64,000 nt of DNA. It comes from Fasciolopsis buskii (Eukaryota > Platyhelminthes > Trematoda > Plagiorchiida > Fasciolidae). The stretch lies in NCBI GenBank assembly GCA_008360955.1, contig LUCM01001803.1, positions 451,987 to 515,986 on the forward strand, in the 5' to 3' direction. Shown piece by piece: positions 53,401-63,886 of the stretch. Each line of letters begins with the position of its first letter. The first letter of the stretch is position 1. The translations under genes were made by a program, and so were the position numbers. The notes beneath the pieces were generated by a model. The model did not search any database. It saw only the letters and a program-made list of their open reading frames with translations, and was not told where the DNA came from.

Positions 53401-55772
53401 GGGTGTCTAGTAGCCACTGATGATTTCATGTTAGCTCACAAGACGTTTACTAATAAGTGGTCTAATTCAACCATTTGAAACCTATGAAATCAGCAAACGT
53501 CAGTTGCATGCGTTATAACTAGCATGCAAATTAACCACACAGCCTTGAGTAAGGTTAACCTTGCTAATCAAAAATTCGAACAGTTACACGATAAATCGAA
53601 ATGGTTGTGTCTCGAACCTCGGAAAAATTACGCATACCAATTGTTCCGTTTCAAACTCTCTATTGACGGGGTTTCTTTAGGTGTCAGCTTGAAGTACCCT
53701 TGGGTAAAACCAACATGTCGTGACACACTTTTGAGAGTTCGAAGAACAGAGACTGTAGACCGTCACGGGGAGCAAAAACTAGCTGAAAAATGTTGGCTTT
53801 TTCTGAAATTTCACGCGGTAGCTGAAATTTTGAGACTGTCCGCATTGAACAAGCTAGCAAAGCCATCAACGGAATCTTTTGAGGTAGACTGGGCGATTTC
53901 AAGCGATTGAAACTATGCGCTGTGGTCGCTCTTTTTGTAGTACGTTGAAAAAAACGCTAGTTGCTACCAGGTACGGAACCTGACTGGTGTGCACGTCCCA
54001 AGTTGGTAGAGCCACACTCCAACTCCGAAGGCGCATGCCTCCCAATCGTGGCAATCCAACCCGGTTTTGGTGTTTGGATCATGCTGAAAACGAAAAATTC
54101 CTAAAGTTGTTTACCATTCCGGCACTTTTTCAAGCGGTAATACAACACGTGCTTCTTCTCCCGGATTGTGTGGATTATAGTCATTTTATGGACTGTTTTC
54201 GGTTCGTCCGCATGCTACCTGTTGGGTCATAAGGTAAATAAATGTAGCGGCAATTTTTACAGGTAATCCGTTCGCTGCAGTATCCATGCCCTACCTAAAT
54301 CCGCCCTGGATGAGTAGTATACCCCGGCGGCTACAGAAAAAAAAGACGATCTTGGAGTGTGATTTCGTACCCCAGAAAAAAAAGGTCTGCTTTATTCGTA
54401 TAACTGAGTTTGCCTTCGCAGCTGACTAGCTTTGGGCTAGGTCGGTTCCGACTGCTGGGAACGTGTTCCTATCAGTTTTTGCCGATTTGTGAGACATTTT
54501 TTCCACACATCCCTAAGAAACGGATCATCCACATTTATGTGCATCGGAACGCGGTTATCAGCATTATCACCACCACCAGCACCAGCCCAAACATCAGAAC
54601 AGGTAGTAGCAGGAGTAGCATCATCTGCGAATCCTGGCAATGACTGATTTTGAACCGAAGAAACAGAAAATTTTATGGATAAGGGGATGGCTGTCTTTTC
54701 ATTGCCCTAACGAAAGTTAGTGCTGATATTGGCCAAATCAAACCAAGAACTTGTTCGATCGTACGCCTACTATTAGCATACCAAGTAACAATTGCGTACT
54801 TAATCCTTTGTCGCGCAAGTGGCTAAACAAACTGCAAATTCTTCCATCATAGAGCGTTCAGGGCATCAGTTCAAAACTAACCTACAGTTCATACTAGTGA
54901 AATAGACCAGACAAGTGGGTTTGTCCATGCTAACTTAATGCTAACGAATATCGCGGCGATTGATTTATCTGGTTAAATTCGACTATGATCATTTCAGCAG
55001 GAACACTTTGCCAAAAACATTCCGGGATGCCGTGCTCTGGGAATTCCTGGAGGTTCCGAAGAAAGTAGATAACATTGTGGTGCTGCACGAATAACACGAA
55101 ACGAAGAATACACGACCTAAGCCGGTTTATTCAAAATAATAAGTATGTTTGCGAATAATAAACAGGGCAAATGGTTTTGGTAATCGAACAGAAACAGAGA
55201 AAAAGGTTGGCAAACATTTCATTTTGTTGGTATAACACTTAATTCCAATACAAGTGTATATACGTTCGCTATGAATAGTGACAACCAAAAATTAACCTTT
55301 TTTTCAGATGGGACCGAAGATCCCAATGGTAGCAATCAAGGGATCCAATTTACCTAAATGGGTGTTGGTTAGTGTTTGTTCGTTGGCAATTGGTTCTTGG
55401 TTCAACCAACTTTGGTAATGTTCCTTTGTGCGACCTGACAGTCACCTTGCGATTCGAATTACGTAATTTGCTCAGGAGTGCGAATAAACTGATTCGGATG
55501 TTTGTAGGCAACCTGTCTTTCATCCATAGATGGAGAATAAATAGAAAGATAAAAGTGTTGCGAACTTATTACCTGCATGAGGTGATCGAAATTCTTTGAG
55601 AAGTCATCATATCAGGAATCAAACAGGCTGCTCTTACGAAATTTTTCCAACCTGTCAGGTAATCACTGTCATCCAGCTTGTTGTTATACCTGGCCCACTG
55701 GGATCTTACTTGGTTTACGCTACTCCAAGTTTCAGGGTCAGGGTTACCGTACTCCCTAGTTCAGGAGAGGGG
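50441..55772. other. No gene recognised; 5.3 kb
   Basis: The 128-codon opening at 53524-53910 and the 114-codon opening at 52116-52460 have no recognisable family. Positions 54000-54062 weakly resemble a tRNA-like head (CCAAGTTGGTAGAGCC, then GTGGCAATCCAACC). A GATCGC array lies at 52576-52597. Confidence 0.5.
52576..52597. repeat. GATCGC tandem array forming a perfect 22-base palindrome
   Basis: GATCGCGATCGCGATCGCGA plus TC: 3.7 copies of GATCGC. The array is both a tandem repeat and self-complementary, and is unusually CpG-rich for this AT-leaning window. Confidence 0.95.
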
Positions 55773-55972
55773 GCCTTGGCGGCCATAGAACGCAACCCTT
55801 TCACTGCACTTATGCCTGAGGACGTGAAGGTCGCGGGTTCGAATTCTCCCACCGCCGCTCAACTTCCCCACTTGGCATCCCTCTGTTGGCCGCCGCCCCC
55901 TTCTTGAAAATTGATGTACACTGTTGTTTCACTAATAAATAAAGTAAAAGAAGATAAAAGATAAAAAAAAGA
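55773..55972 (+). mobile_element. tRNA-derived SINE, copy 6 (about 1.4 kb upstream of the muscleblind exon)
   Basis: The head ends in GAAGGTCGCGGGTTCGAATT. The body has CTCCCACCGCCGCTCAACTT, CCCACTTGGCATCCCTCTGT, TGGCCGCCGCCCCCTTCTTG and AAAATTGATGTACACTGTTG. The tail is ACTAATAAATAAAGTAAAAG followed by AAGATAAAAGATAAAAAAAA. Body and tail are the most complete in the window. Confidence 0.9.
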
Positions 55973-57417
55973 GTACTACACATACAAATTCGATAAAAAG
56001 CCAGTTCCCTGTCACTGTGAAGCCGCCGAGTTTGTACGGCATCGAAATTATGCAGGGGGCGGAATACACTGGGATTTCTCACTTCTAAAAGTGCAGCTCC
56101 GGTTTGGAACGTGCCTAAAGTGTGACTCGCCCACGATCTAGTTCTCGATCGATGGTGTTGAATTTTCTACTGAGAAAGCAACCTTAGACCAGAAAATTGT
56201 TGGCGCGTAAGAAACCGCTGGAAGTGGGTGTCCAGTCAAGGTTTGAATTCTTTAAACTTCACAAGCATGTTCATTTTAACCGTTACTAACACATTTGTTT
56301 TTTTCTTCTCAGATGTACCTTTGAATTTGACATGTTGATTTAATCTCTATCTTGTGCTCTTCATCTCAAGTCGTTACGCTGTGGAATTTTCCATGTCCGA
56401 GATATCACAGCGTTGTATTGAGGCGTTATTTCAGCTTACATCAACTAACATATAACTGGTTCACATTCTATCACAATGAAGATTGATTTTATGCTACTGA
56501 AAAACAGTTCTTTTATTCACGAGGAAGATAAACGCACATAGGGTCGTCCGCCTGCATCTTCTCAGGTATTCATCGAACTTGTGTATCTGACAGGAAGAAA
56601 GGCGGACTTTGACATGTAAAAGTGCAGAAAGAGGCGTCATGTTTCAACTGTGACAGCTTATTCACGTTGCACTCACAGACTACAGTTTTGGTAGTTACTG
56701 GGCGCCGTTTTGGTGTAATTGAACATCTTATTAAGTAAAACTAAAGTATCTGAATGACGTAATTGGGTTGACGTAAACTTACCCCGCCTCCAAATCCCGT
56801 TACCGTTGACCTCGCGGATGAAGTGACAAATTATCTTCTGTTACCCTCTTCTTCCACCACAGGATTTGTTTGTTTTTGACGAAGCAATTGTACCCACGTC
56901 CCGTCAATGAGCGTTTACCCTGATATTGACAAAGATAGTTGGTTGGACGCAAAAAGGGCGGCAACTCTTCCACCGGAAGTGTTGATTCATAGGTGATTTA
57001 GTAAACTATAGCTGTTGTCAAAATGCCGTCGGGGATGAGGATCTCAAACGTTTTTCAATGAATCGATCGATATCGTCTCTTTATAATACTCATGCAGCGT
57101 GGTAATCCTCGATCAAAATGAAAAACATCTTGTTCCTTCCACTTTTCTATGGACAGTAAATTTGGTATTTGATATAAATATGAAAAGCAAGAAGAAATGT
57201 CTGATGCGTTGCAACAGTAGTTATTAGTTCTTTGTTGCATCTTGCTCTCTGCATAATTCGGACATAGCTGACTAGCAGTAATTCTTTCAGGAAGCCGGAT
57301 AATTTTCCCTCAAAATTTCGGAAACACTCGGGAAACCAAAAGACAAATTTTGCACCAAGTGTGATCAATCACTATTACATCAGTCATTGACCTTTGTTTT
57401 AACTTTCATTTCTTCAG
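55973..57417. other. Sequence immediately upstream of the muscleblind exon (intron or promoter-proximal)
   Basis: No exon or promoter motif is convincing here. The last 35 bases form a good splice acceptor, which argues that at least the right end is intron and that an upstream, probably non-coding, exon exists further left. Its position is not visible. Confidence 0.5.
57384..57417 (+). promoter_or_regulatory. Predicted 3' splice acceptor of the muscleblind exon
   Basis: A branch-point-like TCATTGAC is followed by the pyrimidine-rich tract TTTGTTTTAACTTTCATTTC and TTCAG, with AG at 57416-57417. It is the best acceptor before the start codon at 57497. In the coding frame a TAA at 57449-57451 lies between acceptor and ATG. 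Confidence 0.7.
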
Positions 57418-57496
57418 CTGGTCTTGGAGCACCCGAACTACGAAGCATTAATCAAAACACTTTGTACGCGGCAAAATCATCCAACCTGCGTGCACA
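57418..57496 (+). other. 5' UTR part of the muscleblind exon
   Basis: These 79 bases lie between the predicted acceptor and the first in-frame ATG. In the coding frame an upstream TAA occurs 16 codons before that ATG, so no upstream exon can extend this reading frame. Another frame stays open from 57418 to 57627 but has no recognisable product. Confidence 0.6.
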
Positions 57497-57949
57497 ATGA
57501 TACACAGTGCCAGCCTCTCGGACCCCACAATCGCCTATCCGCATTTCAGTCCATGTGGCCCGGGGGCCGCTGCACCAACAGCGGCTCCACCAGCTTCGCA
57601 TTATTCTACATGCGGTCCGTCTGCTGACCATCCACATTCACACCATCATCATCAGGCAAATGCTATATTGACCAATGGTCACGGTCGGTCCCAACCGCAC
57701 AATGGAACCACACCGAATGGGCTTTCGCCGGCCACGTCTGCTGCTGTAGCTGCCTTGACAGCAGCAGCAGCGGCCTCGGCCGGGATTCCACCGAATGTGA
57801 AAGATTCTCGATGGCTCACACTCGAAGTTTGTCGTCAATATCAACGAAACCAATGCTCGCGGGACGAGAACGAATGCAAATTTGCACACCCACCAACGCA
57901 CGTGGATGTTCAAAATGGTCGCGTTATTTGCTGTTACGATTCGATCAAA
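57497..57949 (+). CDS. mbl: Muscleblind/MBNL-family RNA-binding protein, first coding exon (N-terminus and CCCH zinc finger 1)
   Basis: The 151 encoded residues have two parts. Residues 1-100 are low complexity: Pro/Ala-rich, a His cluster (45-52) and an Ala run (82-96). From residue 102 the sequence [20 protein letters not shown] starts the first muscleblind zinc finger. The ligands C112, C120, C127 and H131 fit the C-X7-C-X6-C-X3-H spacing, followed by [16 protein letters not shown] and YDSIK. Drosophila Mbl and vertebrate MBNL share this block. Family members bind YGCY-type RNA motifs and control alternative splicing, 3' end choice and localisation. The exon ends in codon AAA (phase 0) exactly where the family continues with Gly-Arg-Cys. 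The second finger must be in a downstream exon outside the window. The extension before ZnF1 is much longer than in fly or human. The start at 57497 is supported by an in-frame stop 48 bases upstream. Confidence 0.93.
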
Positions 57950-57957
57950 GTGAGTGA
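57950..57957 (+). promoter_or_regulatory. 5' splice donor of the muscleblind exon
   Basis: AAA followed by GTGAGTGA; GT is at 57950-57951 and GTGAGT is a near-perfect U1 match. Reading through would add only VSELSQS before a TGA, and the family homology stops exactly at the junction. Confidence 0.9.
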
Positions 57958-59589
57958 ACTGAGTCAATCTTGAACTGTTTTGTTGGAAATGGGCGGGAAT
58001 GCAGAATGCGATTAATAAAGTACAGTGCCTAAATAGGATACACAAAGACGTAGCATATACTACTGCGGACAAATGACACCTTGGTTCTGAAAACGGTGGC
58101 AGTCTAAATGCGAATCCACTGATATTTACTGGAACAAAAGAACTTCACTAAAGGGAGATTGATATGCCATCTTGTTTAGTAACAAGATCCTGAGTTTTTT
58201 CATTACATACATCACGTAAAAGAGTAGTGAAAGAGGCATGCTTCATGGCCGCTGGAGGCCAGCACAAGAGAGTAGAGAGGGGATTGGCATGGAACCACAT
58301 AAGTTCAAGCTTCGTAATTCAACCCTTATATCAACCAAACCATCCGAATATCTCCGACTTAATTTTCGAACGTCCGGTTGGACTTATAAGTGTTACAGGC
58401 TATCTCTATTATATCAGGTAGATTCAACATATCAGAAATTCTGTGATGCAAACTGTAGAAAAGGAGAAAAATATTCGTTTGCTTTTTACATATAGGCAAA
58501 TTAAGGTCCGAGCATAAAAAACCCATAGATCCAAGTGAACCGGCAATCCGAATGCATGTTTTTGAGCGATTTTGTCCCAATCTCTCCTCGTTTCCCAAGA
58601 ATACTTCTGAAAAAAAACATAAACAGCTGTTTCGGTTCATCTCAGAAAAAGAGTGAGTGAGAGACAGAGAGGGGGGTAGGGTAGATAGGAGTCTCAATCA
58701 ACGGTAGTCTGTCAGCGGCAACAGCTGCGCGGTCTGAAAAGGAATTTTGAATCCACTTCACACCTGCTGACTCAGTTTCACCGGATGGGACTATTTTCTT
58801 ACGGTGAAATACAAGAAAGTGATGCAAAAAGTGGAGAAAACCTGCAAAACGTAAATTCAGTAGCTCTTGTCTGCTGTTTTCGGGGTGAAAGTATTGTCAG
58901 CACTGTAAAAGAAAACCACATTCGATGCAAGGTGGTCCCAGAATCATTGATCAGGATGTACGTAAACAGAAGTCAGGCTTAAAGAAACCGAATCCGTCTG
59001 GTTACGATGGGAATCATAGCTGACGCATATGGCCTTGGATGTTGCTAAGGCGACTACATTCAAGATAGCATAAGAACATGGATAAGAAAATTGAGCGTGC
59101 GAGTTCAGAGTTAGACTATCACAATGACAGTCCACCTTGAATGCTTTCCCATGCTAACAAACCATACGGGATGGTCTATAACAACCCAAATATTCAGTCA
59201 TGTCTGGAGGGTAGGTTGGCAAAGGAATGGCGAAGCAGCCTTCTGGCCCTCCAGGTTGGGAGTTGATTTGAACAATCAACTCGGTCGGTAAAACTAGTGA
59301 AACCATTATTTATCCAAACAGATGGGCTTCTGCTCAGCCACTCCCAGATGCCTTAAGAGTGGGTTCTTATTAGAACTCAAGAATTTGGTTGAGAATCCTA
59401 ATTGTCCGCCTGCCTGGTGGATGGACTCCATAGCAGCCCCACGGACTGAATTTGAAGTCAAAAGCTCTAGTTAGGGTTCCTGAGGAAAAACTGAAATGTG
59501 ACTAGCTGTGTAGTATCCTTCACTCAGTGCTTCCAGCACAATATATATATATATATACAACTTATGAAGAATGAAAACAATAATAGAGG
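57958..59589 (+). other. Muscleblind intron, proximal part
   Basis: No coding exon resembling muscleblind zinc finger 2 (a Gly-Arg-Cys start) is seen. Contains an AATAAA at 58014 that could serve an intronic polyadenylation event, and an (AT)n tract at 59540. A segment at 59190-59330 may be a further fragment of the unclassified repeat (it shares CAACTCGGT and a GGGCTTC-CTCAGC pair), but the similarity is weak. Confidence 0.55.
59540..59557. repeat. (AT)n microsatellite
   Basis: Short uninterrupted AT run. Confidence 0.85.
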
Positions 59590-60020
59590 AAGGGAAATGT
59601 AAAGGAAACATTGTGTACATCTTGGCACAATTATGCTGCCTTTCCCAGTCTTCTTATGATCGGTTATCTATCGAGATTCATGATTCCTCTGTGGGCTTAG
59701 TACTTCTGAGTTGCCCAAACCGAGGTAGAGGATCGACTTAGGTGTACCTACATCTAGCCTTTGATCAAACAGTCTAACTCGCAAAAACAGGGGACAATAT
59801 GAGGGCCTCGGAATTCACCGAAAGCTCGCCTAGTTCATAGGTCCTTCTGATAAAGCCAGATATCTTGCGCAACCAACAAACCCCTTCGCCACAAATCCTG
59901 ATATACATAGCACACGCTTCGTACGCCGCTCCTGGCTGGTTTGGAATCAGAATTTAACCGTATTCCGTAGTCTGACTACGAAAGATCAGTCAACTCGGTC
60001 GACGGAGTTTGGAGGTCGTT
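59590..60020 (+). repeat. Unclassified dispersed repeat, copy B
   Basis: Collinear with the reverse complement of 24275-24830. Conserved blocks are at 59672-59770 (GTGGGCTTAGTA, GACTTAGGTGTACC) and 59925-60015 (GCTGGTTTGGAATCAGAATT, GATCAGTCAACTCGGT). Identity in these blocks is roughly 70-80% by eye and lower between them. It lies in the intron about 1.6 kb after the muscleblind exon. Confidence 0.75.
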
Positions 60021-61012
60021 GCATTGTGCAAATCGAAGTTTCTGACCTATTCGTTGAAATTTTTGGCAAAACCGCTTCCAGTTCAACAAATATTGTTTCC
60101 GCGTCTGCATGCCCCGTCAGCCAAGTGGACCACTGAAAGTGGAACACCATCATGTGGTTCAGTGAAGAATAGTGAAAGTTCTAACAAACTGAAGGTGATA
60201 TCAAGCTTCCTACCCCAGCAACTATTGTAAACGTTCGCGCTAATTCAAGCCTCGTCCATGGCCGAACGATCTAAACGGTCAACAAAACGTTACGGATAGG
60301 AATGCAAATTGAAACTTTCTTTTAAGCAGGGCACTACGCCACAAATCAAGTGCTACCGGCAAAGTGAGCTTGCTGTGGCTTGCCAAGTTCGAGCGCCTCC
60401 ATTCTGAGGAACTTTGCCAACCCCAGGAGTATTTGCTGAAGCGCTTGGGCAAGTCCTTTGAATCACGTTTTGTGAGTATCCCGAAAAGCCTGGTCGAAAC
60501 CGTACCCTATACATGACCTACCGGAATGCTAGATTTTCCCTTTTGGTCCTACTTGGTGTATTTAAACACTGGATGTGAACCATGGCGAGGAAAATGGTGG
60601 GCGAGAAACGTCCCTAGAAAAAGTCTCTAAACTATAGGAGCTAAACGAAAACTCAAAATGTTGGTTCGAATCGGAATTGGTAAATTTGCAACTCTGGTAG
60701 TCGACACGAATCATGAAACAGAATAGCTTATCGGTCGGCGAACAATACAAACTTTATCTACTTTGTTTGTTCCTGTACTCACATAAGGGGTCCGAAGTAG
60801 TTGTCATGGTAAAGCTATCATTTAATAAGAATTTTTTAACCATTCTGACGGGAAGTTAAAATTCCGGCCTCACTCCCATTTTCATACAAGCCAGTAACAA
60901 AAATCTACACGAAACTACACACGTCAACACGAGGAAATGTAAGGTATCGAAGCCGACATCCGAACAGCTACTACCGTGAGGGATCAACATACCTCAGACG
61001 CGTCTTATGCAA
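60021..61012. other. No gene recognised; intronic, possible 5' part of the Penelope-like element
   Basis: No clear motif. Because the reverse transcriptase relic begins at about 61013 and such elements carry several hundred codons before the conserved fingers, part of this stretch may be decayed element sequence. I could not confirm that. Confidence 0.4.
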
Positions 61013-61637
61013 AAATTTGTTAGGATGAACTCAAATTCAAACATGATCAGTTCATTCCGGCCGGCTTCAGTTGATTGGTTAGCCCAACTTCTGAAGCCAG
61101 TCAGAGGTAGTCGCCCAATACACACAACTGACATGAAACACTTCGTTAGGCGATGTTGAAAAGTGAAGGATCGTAACAAAAAAGAATGTTTTCACTGTGG
61201 ATGTGAATTCCCTATTCACTAATGTCGCGTTCTAAGTGACTATTCAAACAATTTGTCAACGTAGCGACGAAAACAAAGTAAACATTGAATTGCCTGCGGT
61301 TAAGCCAGGGCGATTTCGTACTTTTATATCGAACGTATTTTTGTCACTGTTCAACGAGAAATCCCGGCAGATAGATAGAGTGGCCGTGGTAAGCCCACAA
61401 AGGTTTATTATGGGTGATATCTTAGTTGTCACTTGGAACACAAAGTACACGTGGAGGGCATACTACGTCGATGACCTATTTATCAGCACCAGAAACACAA
61501 GCGACCAAGGAAATGAATTCGCTCGTACCAGCAACATTCATCCAAAAATCCGTTTGACCCATTGCGGGATAAAGACATTCCTCGACGAGAGGAAAAGTGG
61601 CCTAGATATTTACGATTCACAAGTTTCGGACCTATGA
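61013..61637 (+). mobile_element. Penelope-like element reverse transcriptase relic
   Basis: Two frames carry consecutive Penelope-type reverse transcriptase motifs. The first frame (61013 to about 61185) reads RPASVDWLAQLLKPVRGS, then KHFVRRC, a stop, and KVKDRNKKE. After a shift in an A-rich run near 61180, the second frame reads FTVDVNSLFTNVAF, a stop (61233), then the continuation to 61637. The continuation has QIDRVAVVSPQ at the place of the usual Q-hDGVAMGSP box, an intact catalytic box in WRAYYVDDLFI, and SNIHPKIRLT followed by FLDERKSG at the place of 'NxIHPNIKFT...LPFLD'. Motif order and spacing fit the Penelope-like family, not LINE or LTR elements. A frameshift, stops and mutated boxes show it is inactive. 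The GIY-YIG endonuclease expected downstream was not identified with confidence. Confidence 0.85.
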
Positions 61638-63817
61638 AATAAAGAATTGAACTCATCTAAATGCGGTTCCATATAGCATGTAATATAGAGGAGACATTAG
61701 GAAGAAAATTTGTAAAACCAATACAATGAAATAAATAAGTATGTAATGGGAATCGTTAAGGAGCACTCCGAGAAAGTACCTATCCTCAAGTCAACAGGTA
61801 CACAAAACCTTGAAACCATTCCCAAAGACCATGACATCAGTGGGATGGTCAAAAAGCACATGTACTCAGTTATTAAGTGTATTAACTAGACGGCCAACTC
61901 GGTCTTTATTTTCATCAAATCGCAGTTATCAACAAAGCTCCTACAAGACCCCCTGCTCGTTAGCTGCAAGTCAAACTGTGCGCCACTGAACTAATTTGGG
62001 TTCTCAGCCGTGGATGCAAGTGAAACAGGGACTTAGTTGTATGGTCGAATAGTTATACATGCCCGTGTGGCTGTGAAAAACAATAAATATTTACGAAGAC
62101 GCAGTTTCATTTGTCAAATCCCAGTCACTAAGGTCATCGATCATAGCAATGTGCCAGTCTTGATGATTCACCTAAGGTTGTATTCAACGGCAAAACACGA
62201 GCCACCTCAATTATAAACTAAACCTGTACAAGCACCACGAACGGTTCAACCTTGATAGCTAAACATATACAGCCTGTTACTCGTTGTTACGCTTGCCGTA
62301 TAGCCAAGTCAATCGTTAGTCATTTCCCAAAAATTATTCTACTGACTGTGCACGTAAATGTGGCCAACGTGGTAAGCGCGAGTACAAATGCGGTGAGATT
62401 CTCTCGGACTTACAATGGAAATTCACAGCTTCCTTAATCGTCATTCGAATTAGTGGCGAGAAAAATACTACCATTAGTTTTCTGAACAAATTAAAATACT
62501 TGTTTTGATGCGACGTCCATTTTTGGGGTGGAACGTGGTACCGAAAGACTGAACCACTCTCACGTCGGTACTTATCCTATCAGGGTAGAATGTTACTGAA
62601 GTTCATGCAGTTTGTTGTTTAGGAGGGAGTCATATGTTGCCAACTAATCGGTACCTATTTAGAACTTTCGGAAACTTCGTTTGGTTTCGACTGGATTCGA
62701 TGGCCTGCTATTCATCTACCAAAGGATTCGTTTTCGGAATTTTGCCCGAACAGCGTATCAGAATACATAAAATGTTGGTGCTGACGTCAATTCACGTGGG
62801 AGACAGTGAATCAAAACCGAATAAAGTGGTCGGGACATGTTTCACACGGCCACAATAAGCTACCTCGATATGTACATTTTTACTCAAGACAAATAATGAC
62901 AATTAGAGTACAAATCGAGACGATCGCGACAAAACGGTGTGAAAACTCAGGTCACTTGAACCTATCGAGCCGAACATGTTAGCTGTTAACGTTGAGCGAC
63001 CTCCTCCCAAGACTTCAATGATGTTGGACAAATTATATTGGCAAGGCTGGACTAAGTCTGCTAGTAGAAACCTGCGACAAGCCTATTAGTTTACCTCGCC
63101 GACGTACACAAAATGATGGGGAAGGTTGGCCCAATTTTCTGCCTGTCATTTTCGTTCTAGCTGGCGTGTCGTGCATTTCACCAATCGGCTTAGTTACGCA
63201 CCTCACACTGCCTTGTGCCGAGAAAATGGCCACGCTGCAAAAGTTCTTAAGTTAAATGTAAACTGGTGTAGAAAATGTGTAAAACAATAAGTGCTGTGTG
63301 GTCGATTCGTGCATCAGTAATCACGAATGACTAAATACTCCGAGGATAATTAATTCAACTGAACGGGACTTGATGACAAGTTTCGGTTGTTCTGGCTGTT
63401 CTATCTCGAAAGGTAATCTATACGCCTTCGAGAACTGGGGTTTTCTGACAAGGGGAGAAAATTTCATATCAGGAAATCACTGGATGAATATATAGTAGAG
63501 TACTAAGTTAATTAATATTTCAAAATGGGCGGAATACGGAATGCTGAGGACTTAAGCAACTTTGCCCTGAAGATGACAAGTTCCACCTTTATCCGTGGTC
63601 CAATAGGTACAAGGATCATACGTACGCATGCCAACGTGTACGCCTTGCTCTCATCTTATTTCTTACAAATTAAGGATATTGGTTATTCATGAACATATTT
63701 TTCGATCAAATTAAAATTCATCTGTTTTTCTCCCCAGAAGTTGATATTCGAGACACAATCGACTCTGCCTCTTTTTGTTGTACAAATCCAACCGGTATAT
63801 AATAATGTGCAATGTGC
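61638..63817. other. No gene recognised; possible decayed 3' part of the Penelope-like element, then intron
   Basis: A Penelope-like element should continue with a linker and a GIY-YIG endonuclease here. Fragments around 62040-62180 look vaguely compatible but are too decayed to call. The rest is featureless. Confidence 0.4.
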
Positions 63818-63886
63818 GAATTTGCCATCATTTAGGACTGCCAATTTTTCATGCCGTGTATGTTCTACCAGCTGAGCTACAAATTC
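63818..63886 (-). repeat. tRNA-like sequence with closed acceptor stem (SINE head or tRNA pseudogene)
   Basis: On the minus strand GAATTTG at the 5' end pairs perfectly with CAAATTC at the 3' end, 69 bases apart. Between them TAGCTCAGCTGGTAGAAC is a textbook A-box and D-arm (one C-A mismatch in the stem). The T-arm and B-box (expected TTCGAAT) are not recognisable. As protein it gives 'AQLVEHT', a string typical of tRNA-derived SINEs read through. Not a functional tRNA. Confidence 0.6.

Noticed and set aside
53524..53910. 128-codon plus-strand ORF
   Set aside because: No recognisable family, no splice context, and many ORFs of similar size occur by chance in this window. A homology search would be needed to revive it.
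54000..54062. Possible tRNA-like head
   Set aside because: The A-box and B-box resemblance is weak and there is no SINE body or tail downstream.
57452..58072. Minus-strand ORFs opposite the muscleblind exon
   Set aside because: Shadow frames of the real coding exon, Cys/Arg/Ser-rich as expected for antisense of Ala/Pro/His codons.
61181..61220. Zinc-knuckle-like CFHCGC reading
   Set aside because: It is the out-of-frame translation of the Penelope RT motif FTVDVNSLFTNV just after the frameshift.
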